Part shown: piece by piece, positions 28,199 to 36,360 of the stretch | How positions within the stretch are numbered: position 1 is the first letter of the stretch | Layout: every line of letters begins with the position of its first letter | Notes under the pieces: model-generated | Told to the model about the DNA's origin: nothing | Databases searched by the model: none | What the model saw: the letters and a program-made list of their open reading frames with translations, nothing else | Program-made: the position numbers and the translations under genes | From: Ostreococcus lucimarinus CCE9901 | Taxonomy: Eukaryota > Chlorophyta > Mamiellophyceae > Mamiellales > Bathycoccaceae | Direction of reading: 5' to 3' | DNA: 64,000 nucleotides | NCBI RefSeq assembly: GCF_000092065.1 | Contig: NC_009359.1 | Coordinates: forward strand, 248,001-312,000

Positions 28199-29475
28199 AT
28201 GCGTGGTGCCCGAATTGACGAACGCGACGACTGACGACGGCGACGGCGACGGCGACGGCGACGACGCGCGCAGCGCTCGCGGAGACGCCGACGCCGTGTC
28301 ACACGCTCGTGTCGCTCGCGTGCGCGCGGTGCGGCGCGCGAGTGGTGCCGTGCGACGCGTGCGGGGGACTGGCCTCGGCGACGGCGAGACGGTGCCCGAG
28401 GTGCGCGGCGGCGCGCGTGGAGGGCGACGCGACGCGGGCGGCGATCGGACTCGACGCCGTCGACGCGGTGGACGCGATCGAAGCGATGGAGATCGCGCTG
28501 GACGGCGGATGGACGCGCGAGGCGTACGCGAGGGCGAAGAGGGAGGAGCTGGCGCGGCTGGAGACGCGGGGCGAGCGACGCGAACGCGCCGGACGCGGCG
28601 ACGCGTCCGTCGCGCCGAGGCGGTCGAGCTCGAGCGCGCCGACGCTGGACGACGAGGGCGTGCGCGGGACGCCTGACGCCGATCTGGACGAGCGACGGCT
28701 GACGCTGAGCTCGGTGCAGTGTGGGCAGCGCGTCGTGCCGGAGAGCGTCTTCAAGACGCCGAAACCGTCGAGGTTCGGACCGGCGCACGCGACGGTCGCC
28801 GCGTCGGCGTCACCGATCGGGGCGAGCGAGGCTCGAGCGAACGCGAATGCGTTGGACGCGGCGATCGTACGCGTGAAGAGTCAGCTTCTGTTTTGTGAGA
28901 AGGCGACTCGAAAGCGGCGCAAGACGCTCGAAGAGTACACTTGGACCGACCACGAAGTGCTGCAAGTTTTGTTGAAACGCGTCAAGTACGACGTCGCGAG
29001 CGCGCGACAGTTGATGATGATTTCCCGGTCGTTCCTTGAGTCCCGGGACCGCATTCATGCCGACGTCACGTACGCGCAGACGTTGCGAACGGCGATCGAC
29101 ACGCTCGAACGCGACGTACGCTTGATCATCGCTGGGAAAGACGAGACGCGGGAGCACGACGGCGATCATCGTTCGTTACATCTCCTTTGGCCGGACGAGC
29201 AGAGTGAGACGAACACAGAGGCTCACGCACTTTTATCGTCCGCCTTGCGCGCGCGCTCGAGCTGGGCCGATGACCAAGCGCGCGAAATCGGCGCCGAGCA
29301 CAGCAAGAGGCTGCGGGAAATCACGCGAGCGCAAAATGATTTGTTGGCGACGATCACGGAAGGTTCGTGCGACCAGATGACGCACGACGCCGCTTGCAAA
29401 GCAATCTACATGGTTTTGCGCATGTACAAGACCATCTTTCTACTGACGGAGCACGCTAGAGCTAGAACTACGTAA
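28199..29475 (+). CDS. Unknown protein with an N-terminal zinc-ribbon cluster (5' end uncertain)
   Basis: The long frame is open from 28219 to 29475 but has no ATG before its Cys-rich start, so a short first exon is likely. My model is ATG at 28199, exon 1 to 28205, intron 28206-28273 (GTGCCC donor, ACTGAC at about 28230, GCAG acceptor), exon 2 28274-29475, 402 aa. The N-terminus has three CxxC pairs (ACARCGA, PCDACGG, RCPRCAA), a zinc-ribbon arrangement. The rest is helical and charged, with KRRKTLEEYTWTDHEVLQVL and a long C-terminal helix. No known domain was recognised beyond the ribbon. The stop codon overlaps that of the next gene on the opposite strand. The coding body is confident; the first exon is not. 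Confidence 0.55.
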
Positions 29476-30190
29476 AACTGGGCACTGCTAATAAACAACA
29501 TACGGCGTGCGCCAAGTCTTCATACACATCCACGGGAAAGCACTCATCGGGAAGCGACATCGTCGGATCGTCCGCGCGCGTCGTAATTCTGTACGGCAGT
29601 CGTTGATTTTTCGACCGCAGCGCTTCACCCATGACCTCTCCGTACCCCGTGCACACCAAGCACCGCCGAACGCCCGCTCTCGCCGCCGCCTGCATATCCG
29701 TCACCGTGTCCCCGATGAACACCGCCCGCGACGGCTCATCCGCGAGCCCATTCGCCGCGAGTGCCTCGACCACCATCCCCGGCGCCGGCTTTCGCCGGTC
29801 GCACGGTTCGTCTCGCGCCTTGTGCGCGTAATAAATCTCCCCCAGCGTCGCCCCGGCGTCTTCGCGAAGCGCGCGTCGCATCTCCCCGTGCACCACGTCC
29901 TCGACGTACGCCGCGCTGACGTGCCCCTTTCCGATCGCCGTCTGATTCGTCACCACCGCCGTCGGCACGCCCGCGTCGTTCAGCGCTCGCACCGCGCGCG
30001 CCGCGCCGTCGATGAGCTCGAACTGCGCGACGTCCACGACGCCCGGCGCGCCGACGTCGACGTTGATCACCCCGTCGCGGTCGAGCAGCGCGAGCGCGAC
30101 GTCGCGCGTCGTCGCCGCGCGCGTCGTCGCGCGCGCGCGCCGCGCGCGCGCGACGCGCGGCGTCGCTCGACGACCGACCGCGAGCCGCAT
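29468..30190 (-). CDS. HAD-superfamily phosphatase, GmhB/HisB-N-like
   Basis: This 240-aa protein has a 30-residue Arg/Ala/Thr-rich leader, probably organelle-targeting, and then a haloacid-dehalogenase core. Motif I is LLDRDGVINVD (D37, D39), motif II TAVVTNQTAIGKGH, the motif III Lys RKPAPGM and motif IV VFIGDTVTDMQAA. The order and the DRDGVIN and KPAPGM sequences match the heptose-1,7-bisphosphate phosphatase/histidinol-phosphatase branch. The zinc loop of bacterial GmhB (Cys/His-rich before RKP) is reduced here to EPCDRR, so the metal site is probably lost. Substrate is unknown; bacterial heptose metabolism is not expected in an alga. The ATG at 30190 is 77 bp from the divergent next gene. 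Confidence 0.8.
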   Translation of the reverse strand: MRLAVGRRATPRVARARRARATTRAATTRDVALALLDRDGVINVDVGAPGVVDVAQFELIDGAARAVRALNDAGVPTAVVTNQTAIGKGHVSAAYVEDVVHGEMRRALREDAGATLGEIYYAHKARDEPCDRRKPAPGMVVEALAANGLADEPSRAVFIGDTVTDMQAAARAGVRRCLVCTGYGEVMGEALRSKNQRLPYRITTRADDPTMSLPDECFPVDVYEDLAHAVCCLLAVPSFT

Positions 30191-30267
30191 TGTGCGACTC
30201 GACGACCGTCGCGACCGTCGCGACGGTCGCATCGCGCGACGCATCGCGCGACAGCGCGCGGCGATCG

Positions 30268-30618
30268 ATGTTCAACGCGTGCGCGCCCGCGGCGTCGCGG
30301 TGCGGGCGGAACAAGGGCGCGAAACCGCCCAAGCCCGAGTGGGCGGAATCGTTCGAGCGATTCCGAAAGGAACGCGGCGAGTTGACGCGCGAACAGGCGG
30401 AGAAGGCGTGGGAGGCGCAGAAGACGGCGATGCTGCAGGAGGAAGAAGTCGCCACGCGGTTGTACGCGGAGATGGACGTGCTGGAGGGGACGTCGGGAGG
30501 GCGAACGGGGAACGCGGCGGCGACGGCGGAGCTGGTGAGCGAAAACGTACGAAGGGCGTCGCCGACGGCGGCGGACGTGGAGCAGGCGAAACGAGCGGAT
30601 GCGAATCCGTTCAAGTGA
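30268..30618 (+). CDS. Small unknown protein, probably organellar
   Basis: This 116-aa protein is not recognised. The start MFNACAPAASRCGRNKG is followed by a charged helical core (PEWAESFERFRKERGELTRE, then QAEKAWEAQKTAMLQEEEVA) and an Ala/Thr-rich end finishing ADANPFK. The ATG at 30268 is the first ATG in the frame; the longer open frame begins with non-ATG codons that overlap the HAD gene promoter. It is divergently transcribed from the HAD phosphatase across 77 bp. Codon use is normal for the window. It is short, so a chance frame cannot be excluded, but the acid/base composition is protein-like. Confidence 0.6.
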   Translation: MFNACAPAASRCGRNKGAKPPKPEWAESFERFRKERGELTREQAEKAWEAQKTAMLQEEEVATRLYAEMDVLEGTSGGRTGNAAATAELVSENVRRASPTAADVEQAKRADANPFK

Positions 30619-30727
30619 GACTCGGTTCGAGTGAGACTGGCGCGATTGTTGTGGTACTACTAGGATTGTATTTGAAATAAAAACGCAGATGCGTAAGAGG
30701 AGCGCTGGCGGTGGGCGCCCGACGCGG

Positions 30728-32099
30728 CTACGCCTCGACTTTGCCAAACTTTTCCTCGATCCACTGCGACGTGACGGATTTCGGGCGTTCGATGGGGTAT
30801 CCAGACCCGCGAGACAGCGTGAGTTGGCTCAAGACGCCGATAGCGCGCGAGGCACCGAATAAGACGGTGTAGAAGTTTGCTTCGGTGATGCCGTAGTATT
30901 GAAGCAACACGCCCGAGTGCGCGTCGACGTTGGGCCACGGGTTCTTCACTTTACCAGTCTCGGTGAGCACGCCCGGGACGACTTCAAAGAGCTTACCCAC
31001 GAGCTTGAACATCGGATCGTCGGGCAAGTGCTTGAGCGCGAACTCGCGCTGACACGTGTATCTCGGATCCGTCTTTCGCAACACGCCGTGGCCGTATCCC
31101 GGAACGACCCTGCCACTCTTCAGCGTCGCCCACACGAACTCAGTGAGTTCTTCCTTCGTCGCGTTGTCGCCAACTTTTTCGCGCGTCTCGTTGAGCCATT
31201 TCAGCACCTCTTGGTTCGCCAAGCCGTGCAACGGGCCGGCGAGGCCGTTCAAGCCGGCGACGAGCGAGAGGTACGGATCGCTCAACGCGCTCCCAACCAG
31301 GTGCGTGGCGTGCGCCGACACGTTCCCGCCCTCATGGTCGACGTGAATGGTCATGTACAACCGCATGAGCTCCTTCACGGCCTCGGAATCGTGCCCCATC
31401 ATGTGCGCGAAGTTCGCCGCCCAGTCCAGACTCGCGTCGGCGGCGACGAGCGTCCCATCCTTGAACGTTCGCCTGTAGATCGCCGCGCACACCGCGGGTA
31501 AACGAGCGATGATATCCATCGAGTCTTCGAACGCGTGCTCCCAAAACGTCGTCTTGTGCGCGCCGTCTTGATACGCCTTGGCAAACTTACTCTCCGGTTG
31601 CATCGCCATCAGCGCGACGCTCAGCTGCGTCATCGGATGCGCGTTTTTCGGCAGCGCGTCGAGCGCGTCGAAAACCGCCTTCGGCACCTCCGCGCGCGCC
31701 GCCAGCTCCGCGCTCAGCGTCCTCACCTGCGCCTCGCTCGGAATCTCCCCCGTCAGCATCAACCACATGATTCCCTCCGGCAGCGGCTCCTCGCCCCCCC
31801 GCGCCTTCGGCAACTTTTCCCGCAGCTCGGGAATCGCGCGCCCTCGGAACCGTATCCCCTCCTCCGCGTCCAACAGCGACGTCTCGTACAGCATCGCCGT
31901 GATCCCTCGCATCCCTCCCGCGACCATGTTCACCGTCACCTCGCCCACGACGCGGTCCCCGTGCGCCCGCTTGATCGCCCGCAGTCGCGCGTTCGCGCGC
32001 TCCAGCGCCGCCGCGACGCGCGCCTTGAGCCCGACCGCCGCGTCGTCGCTCGCCGACGTCGCGCTCGCGCGTCCGCGCTCGACGCGCGTCGTCGGACCG

Positions 32100-32136
<37 letters not shown>

Positions 32137-32245
32137 CGCGCGCCCATCCGTCGCGCGCCCATCCGTCGAGCGCGCGCGACGGACGCGCGCGCGACTCGAG
32201 CGCGCGCGCCGCGCGTCGGCTCGCGCGCGCGACGATCGCCGACAT
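30728..32245 (-). CDS. CS: Citrate synthase, mitochondrial
   Basis: This 505-aa enzyme condenses acetyl-CoA with oxaloacetate to start the TCA cycle. The first 60 residues are an Arg/Ala-rich mitochondrial presequence containing a run of Ala-Thr repeats (ATATATATAT). The core has [32 protein letters not shown] and [11 protein letters not shown]. Active-site elements follow: [20 protein letters not shown], then [18 protein letters not shown] with a catalytic His, then [17 protein letters not shown], and [14 protein letters not shown] with the catalytic Asp. Lengths and motifs match the type I eukaryotic mitochondrial enzyme rather than the peroxisomal form. The ATG at 32245 ([11 protein letters not shown]) is used; the larger open frame continues over the shared promoter. 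It is divergent from the SNAPC4-like gene. Confidence 0.95.
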
Positions 32246-32570
32246 CCGCGTCGAGCGCTGGCGCCGGCCGCGCGCGCGACCGACGCGACGCGGATGTCGG
32301 CGATCGACCGACACGCGGGTGTCTCGCGGCGCACGACCGACCGACCCGAACGCGCGCGTACACCATATAATAATCGTCAGCGCGCCGTCGACGCGCGCGA
32401 CGTTCGCGCGAAATTCGACCGCGAACGTAAATCTCTGCGTCGTGTGGGCGAACAGTGTAGAGCTCGGACAATCGGCGCGCGTTCGAATTGCGCGTCGACG
32501 GATTCGCGCGCGAATCGCGACGACGCGCCCGCACGACGCGACGCGCGACGCGCCGAGAGCGCGAGGCGAG
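32246..32570. promoter_or_regulatory. Divergent promoter region, citrate synthase and SNAPC4-like gene
   Basis: The 325 bp include an AT-rich island at 32363-32373 (CCATATAATAAT), rare in this sequence and TATA-like in either direction, and the GCRAACAGT-type motif at 32442-32458 on the SNAPC4 side. Confidence 0.45.
32442..32458 (+). promoter_or_regulatory. GCRAACAGT motif upstream of the SNAPC4-like gene
   Basis: GTGTGGGCGAACAGTGT, ending 112 bp before the start codon. It shares GTGTGGGCG with the copy in the RRM/WW intron. Confidence 0.35.
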
Positions 32571-32798
32571 ATGGCGCGCGACGCGCCGAGAGCGGTCGAG
32601 GACGACGAGGGGCTGGCGATGGCGATCGGACTGGACGTGGGGATGCGATTGGCGACGCGCGGGACGCGCGACGGGGATTCGGACGCGAACGTTGACGAGG
32701 ACGACGACGACGACGACGACGGGGTGCTGCGAGCGATGGATCGATTGGGAACGAGGGACGAGGCGCTGCTGTCGAGGGTCGGGGCGCTCGGGACGCGA

Positions 32799-32831
<33 letters not shown>

Positions 32832-34748
32832 AAGGCGGGGGGGGAGACGCGCGCGGACGACGCGACGGCGGACGCGGCGAACGCGCAGGGTTCGAGGGCG
32901 CTGCAGATACTCAAGGTGAATCCGCAGGTGAGGAACGCGGAGTCGGCGCAAATGTTTCTGCCGGCGATTCATAAATCGCTCGCACCGAAGATTCGGACGG
33001 AGATGAAGACGAGCGCGTTTCGACCGCAACTTCCCGCGTGGGCGGCGACGAAGAAGGATAGTTTGGAGATTTCGGGAGACGTGGACGCGGTGTCGACGGC
33101 CTTGGACGCGAATCAAAAGTTTCAGCAAGACATATCTACCCTGTTGCGGGCGTTGGATGAAAAGATGGAGAGGAACGAGCGCTTGATCACGATGGTTACG
33201 CGTTGGAGAAATCGCAAGGGTCGTCGCGTGCACTGGTCGCTGCGAGAGGCCATGATGGACTTGTGGGGGCAGAAGAGCGATTTGTACTTCAGAGTGCCTT
33301 CGGCGTGGAATCCATCGAGCCGCGCGAGCGCATCGCTTCATTCGGACGACGCCACAGGGATCATGTCTCAGGCGACGCTGCAAAAGCAAATCACGCCGAA
33401 CGCGGACATGCTTCGTCTTGGCTGGGCAAATTTGGTGGAAAAGATACCGCTTTCGTACGCCTCGCATTGTCGAGCTTGGACGCCCAAGGAAGACGCACAG
33501 CTGAGAAAAGGTGTGCACTTCCAGCTGCAACAAGCCCGTTTACTCACGGATCAGCGCATGAGTCTGGAAGAGCTTGCGGGAATGTCAGTGCAACCGCTCA
33601 GCGCGCTCCTCCAGCCGGGCGGTTTGGACGTCGTCTTGCGCGATTCCGAAGCCATCGATTGGGGCGAAGTGGTTCGCATGCACATGCCGTTGCGCACCGT
33701 GGATGATTGTCGATTACGGTGGATGAACGTCGTCGACCCGCGAATCTGTCCAGAAGCGTGGACGGACAGGGAAGACGATATGCTCATCGAACTCGCCGAA
33801 GGATGGGAGACGAAGAGGAATTGGACCTTGATCGCCGAGGAGATTTTCGCGGCCAAGATCACGCCCGGAAAACTTCTTCGCTCGCCGCATCAGTGCGCGA
33901 TGCGCTACCAAGCGGAATGGAATCCGTCGCTGGTGAAGAGCTCATGGACGCCGGAAGAAGACGCGTTCATTTTGCGTTGGATCAAGGACCACGGCGTCGG
34001 ACACTGGACTAAGCTCGCCCGTCTGCTGCCGGGTCACACCGGGCAGCAACTTCTTCATCGTTGGCGTCGGATCCAGCCCACGAGGCGCACGGGCGCGTGG
34101 ACGGAAGAGGAAGACGAAGCGTTGCGCGTCGCCGTCGGCGCGTACAAGCAGGGTGAGCGAATCAAATGGTCGTTGGTTCAAGAGCACGTCCCGACGCGCA
34201 CAGACGTGCAGTGCCGCGAGCGTTGGACGGGTGTACTCGATCCTGGCATCAAGACTGGACCATGGACTGAGGAAGAGGACGCGGCGTTGATGGCGGCCAT
34301 GGGTCCCCACTGGCAGGAGAACGGCTTCAACGAATGGGCGCGTCTCACCGCGGTTCTGCCTGGTCGCACTGGGAAGCACTGTATGCGACGCTGCCGCGCG
34401 CTCGCAAAGAAACAGAACGACGACGGCGAGGCTTCTCACCAAGGCGGAGGCGAACGATCGTCGGCCGCAAAATCGAAGAACAAAGCGACGACGACGAAGA
34501 AGAAGCGCGCTGCGGCGACGACCACGGCACCCGTCGCGGAGCCCGCTCTCGAAGAGCCGGTCGACGACGCGCTTGGCACCGACGAACATCCACCGACTGC
34601 GAGGAAGAAGGCTCCCGCTCGACAGAAGACTGCGAAGACCACAGCTTCTAAGACGGCGTCCATCGCATCGCCGAAAACGCGCGATGACAAAGCGCCCGTT
34701 GTCGAACCCGAGCCGAAGAGACCGCGAAGAAGTACGCGGACGACGTGA
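32571..34748 (+). CDS. SNAPC4-like Myb-repeat protein (snRNA-activating complex large subunit type)
   Basis: This 725-aa nuclear protein has at least four or five Myb repeats between about residues 270 and 600. Clear ones start [19 protein letters not shown], then [18 protein letters not shown], then [18 protein letters not shown], preceded by [14 protein letters not shown] and [17 protein letters not shown]. Each repeat ends with the SANT helix pattern ([39 protein letters not shown]). Multiple tandem repeats preceded by a helical block ([20 protein letters not shown]) is the layout of SNAP190/SNAPC4, which binds the proximal sequence element of snRNA promoters. The N-terminus is Asp/Glu-rich and the C-terminus Lys/Ala/Thr-rich, like a nuclear-localisation tail. 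The start is the ATG at 32571; upstream open frame overlaps citrate synthase antisense. Confidence 0.8.
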
Positions 34749-35023
34749 GCGAGCGTGCATTTTTTGCGACGCGACGTAGTCAACCAGCACTAGATAGAAC
34801 GACACGAACGATACGAGGTTGTAGTAGAACAGAAAATAACAAACGACGAAGACGACGATGACGAAGGCGGCAGTAGGGGTGATTGATTTCAGTAAGAATT
34901 GACGTTAGAGGTTTACAAAAAATGTGTAAAAGCTTGAATGGCGAGTTCAACCCGACGCGCGTGCTCGGAGAGAACTCAATCTCATGACGAGATTGATGAA
35001 GCAGAATCAGAAAGATTCGACGC
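34749..35023. other. Convergent 3' flanks, no gene seen
   Basis: The gap of 275 bp between the SNAPC4-like and LHCSR stop codons is relatively AT-rich and probably holds both 3' untranslated regions and poly(A) sites. Confidence 0.4.
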
Positions 35024-35782
35024 TTAGCTCATGCGAGCGGCGGCTTCGAGAGTCGCTTCGAACGCCTTGGCGCACGCGGCTTCATCCGGCTTGCCGGCGC
35101 ACGCCTGCTCCATGGCTTGCAAGTCGCCGTTGCCGAGCTCGAGAGCGACGTCGGACGGGATCAAGTTCAAGCCATCGACGAGTTCTTGCGCGATCATACC
35201 CGAGATGGAGATCATCGCGAGGCGGCCGTTGTTGAGCTCCTTCAATCGAAGTTCATCGAGTTCTTCCTCGGACTTGCCTCGGCCGAGGCCGAGCGGGTCG
35301 AAGTTCAAGTCGCCCGGCGTGTAGCCATCCTTGAGCAAGAAGAGCTTGTCGGATTGACCCGGATCTTGCCAGCCCGCTTGCACGCGCGTGGATTCGGCGA
35401 TCGCGATCGTCGCGCCGATCGCGAACCAGAACGGCGTCGGCACTTGTTGGAAGTGGTTCACCGCCGGACCCGTCACCTGCGCGTCGAACAAAAAGCTCGA
35501 CCCCTCGACTTGTTCGCCGACCAAGAATCCCACCGTCGCGAGCATCGACACGCGACCGTGCGTGAGCTCCGCCTCGCGGTATCGCTGGAGCGACGCCCCG
35601 TCGATGCCGTTGCAGAATCCGAGCACGTCGAGTCCCTCCGGGAACGGCGCCGACGCCCCGACGAGTCCCGCCGCGGTGGCCTCTTGAATGTTCGCGTAGT
35701 TCTTACCCTTCGTGAACACGCCCGCGGACGCCGTGCGGACGGTGGGCTTGACGCTCATGGCGTTGACGACGACCGGAGACAT
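35024..35782 (-). CDS. LHCSR: Light-harvesting chlorophyll-binding protein, LHCSR/LI818 type
   Basis: This 252-aa three-helix LHC protein has a short transit peptide (MSPVVVNAMSVKPTVRTASA). Helix B follows YREAELTHGRVSMLATVGFLVGEQ, then FDAQVTGPAVNHFQQVPTPFW and the helix C region AIAESTRVQAGW, then DGYTPGDLNFDPLGLG and helix A LRLKELNNGRLAMISISGMIAQ. The GPA-xHFQQ block and the spacing match Chlamydomonas LHCSR3 rather than the Lhcp antenna. LHCSR binds chlorophyll and xanthophylls and dissipates excess light energy in the thylakoid. The C-terminal tail is rich in Ala and Glu with two Cys (EQACAGKPDEAACAKAF). Acidic lumenal residues sense pH in the family; whether they are conserved needs alignment. 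The ATG at 35782 is used; a GTG upstream is not needed. Confidence 0.88.
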   Translation of the reverse strand: MSPVVVNAMSVKPTVRTASAGVFTKGKNYANIQEATAAGLVGASAPFPEGLDVLGFCNGIDGASLQRYREAELTHGRVSMLATVGFLVGEQVEGSSFLFDAQVTGPAVNHFQQVPTPFWFAIGATIAIAESTRVQAGWQDPGQSDKLFLLKDGYTPGDLNFDPLGLGRGKSEEELDELRLKELNNGRLAMISISGMIAQELVDGLNLIPSDVALELGNGDLQAMEQACAGKPDEAACAKAFEATLEAAARMS

Positions 35783-35870
35783 CGTGCGTTGTCGGTGTGT
35801 GAGTTCGTGCGTCACAGTGACGCGCGCGTCGCGCGACAGGTCCGCCGAGCCCCTCGGATTATCCCTTCGA

Positions 35871-35890
35871 TGACGTCACGCGACGTCACG
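35871..35890. promoter_or_regulatory. Tandem ACGT-core elements (TGACGTCACG and CGACGTCACG)
   Basis: TGACGTCACG at 35871-35880 is followed at once by CGACGTCACG at 35881-35890. TGACGTCA is the classic CRE/C-box-like palindrome bound by bZIP factors. They lie 89-108 bp upstream of the LHCSR start. Confidence 0.5.
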
Positions 35891-35914
35891 CGTTTCGCGC
35901 GTGTTCGTTCGTGT

Positions 35915-36048
35915 GGTCGAGGCGCCTCGCGGGATTTTGACTCGTTCAGAGCAACATCAGTGGGGTTTCAGTGACCGTTCATGACTCAATAAATCGTTGA
36001 CCAGTCATAACTCGCCAACAGGGACTGTGCGGTCGAGGCGCCTCGCGG
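35915..36048. repeat. Direct repeat of an 18-mer with a perfect 12-bp palindrome
   Basis: GGTCGAGGCGCCTCGCGG at 35915-35932 and again at 36031-36048. The centre CGAGGCGCCTCG is self-complementary. The spacing between copies is 116 bp. Confidence 0.9.
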
Positions 36049-36079
36049 AGGAGTCCCTGTTTTGAGCGTTCACGACTCA
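35976..36079. repeat. Direct repeat CGTTCAYGACTCA
   Basis: CGTTCATGACTCA at 35976-35988 and CGTTCACGACTCA at 36067-36079. The core TGACTCA/CGACTCA resembles AP-1/GCN4-type bZIP sites. Both are followed by similar A-rich and TATCG/AATCG sequence. Confidence 0.7.
36017..36061. repeat. Inverted repeat with 10-bp arms flanking the palindrome
   Basis: AACAGGGACT at 36017-36026 pairs perfectly with AGTCCCTGTT at 36052-36061. The 25-nt loop contains the second copy of CGAGGCGCCTCG, so the whole can fold as a nested hairpin or cruciform. Confidence 0.85.
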
Positions 36080-36090
36080 CGAAGTATCGC

Positions 36091-36113
36091 GGTGTGTGAA
36101 CGAACAGTGCGGT
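36091..36113 (+). promoter_or_regulatory. GCRAACAGT-like motif upstream of the Sfi1-like gene
   Basis: GTGTGTGAACGAACAGTGCGG, 248 bp before the ATG. It shares the AACAGTGCGG end with copies at 47292-47310 and in the RRM/WW intron. Confidence 0.35.
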
Positions 36114-36360
36114 GGTCACGTTCCGTGTAGTAGTGTCGCGCGAATGACGGCGTTTCATACGAGCGGTCGGCGTCGCGACGCGCGACGCGTCGCGGCGACG
36201 CGCGAGACGCGCGCGCGGGGACGGACGCGATCGCGCGATCGCGGCGCGCATGCGAGGCGCGAACGCGAACGCGAACGCGAACGCGACCGCGAGCGCGAAC
36301 GCGTCGAATCGAATCGGTGGCGCGATTGCGCGATTGGACTCGATTTGATTCGTCGTCGAC

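Larger units (their letters stand above)
35783..36360. promoter_or_regulatory. Promoter region between LHCSR and the Sfi1-like gene, rich in repeated elements
   Basis: The 578 bp contain tandem ACGT-core sites, two copies of a palindrome-centred 18-mer, a 10-bp-arm inverted repeat, a repeated CGTTCAYGACTCA and one GCRAACAGT motif; each is listed separately. Right of about 36140 the sequence becomes simple CG-rich, with GAACGC runs near 36259-36300. Confidence 0.6.

Noticed and set aside
28309-28320. Start of the zinc-ribbon protein at 28309
   Set aside because: The codon there is GTG; nuclear genes here use ATG, and an intron acceptor with an ACTGAC site lies just upstream.
31578-32570. Upstream part of the 1,056-codon plus frame over citrate synthase
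   Set aside because: Antisense to the confident citrate synthase gene and low-complexity; the SNAPC4-like gene starts at 32571.
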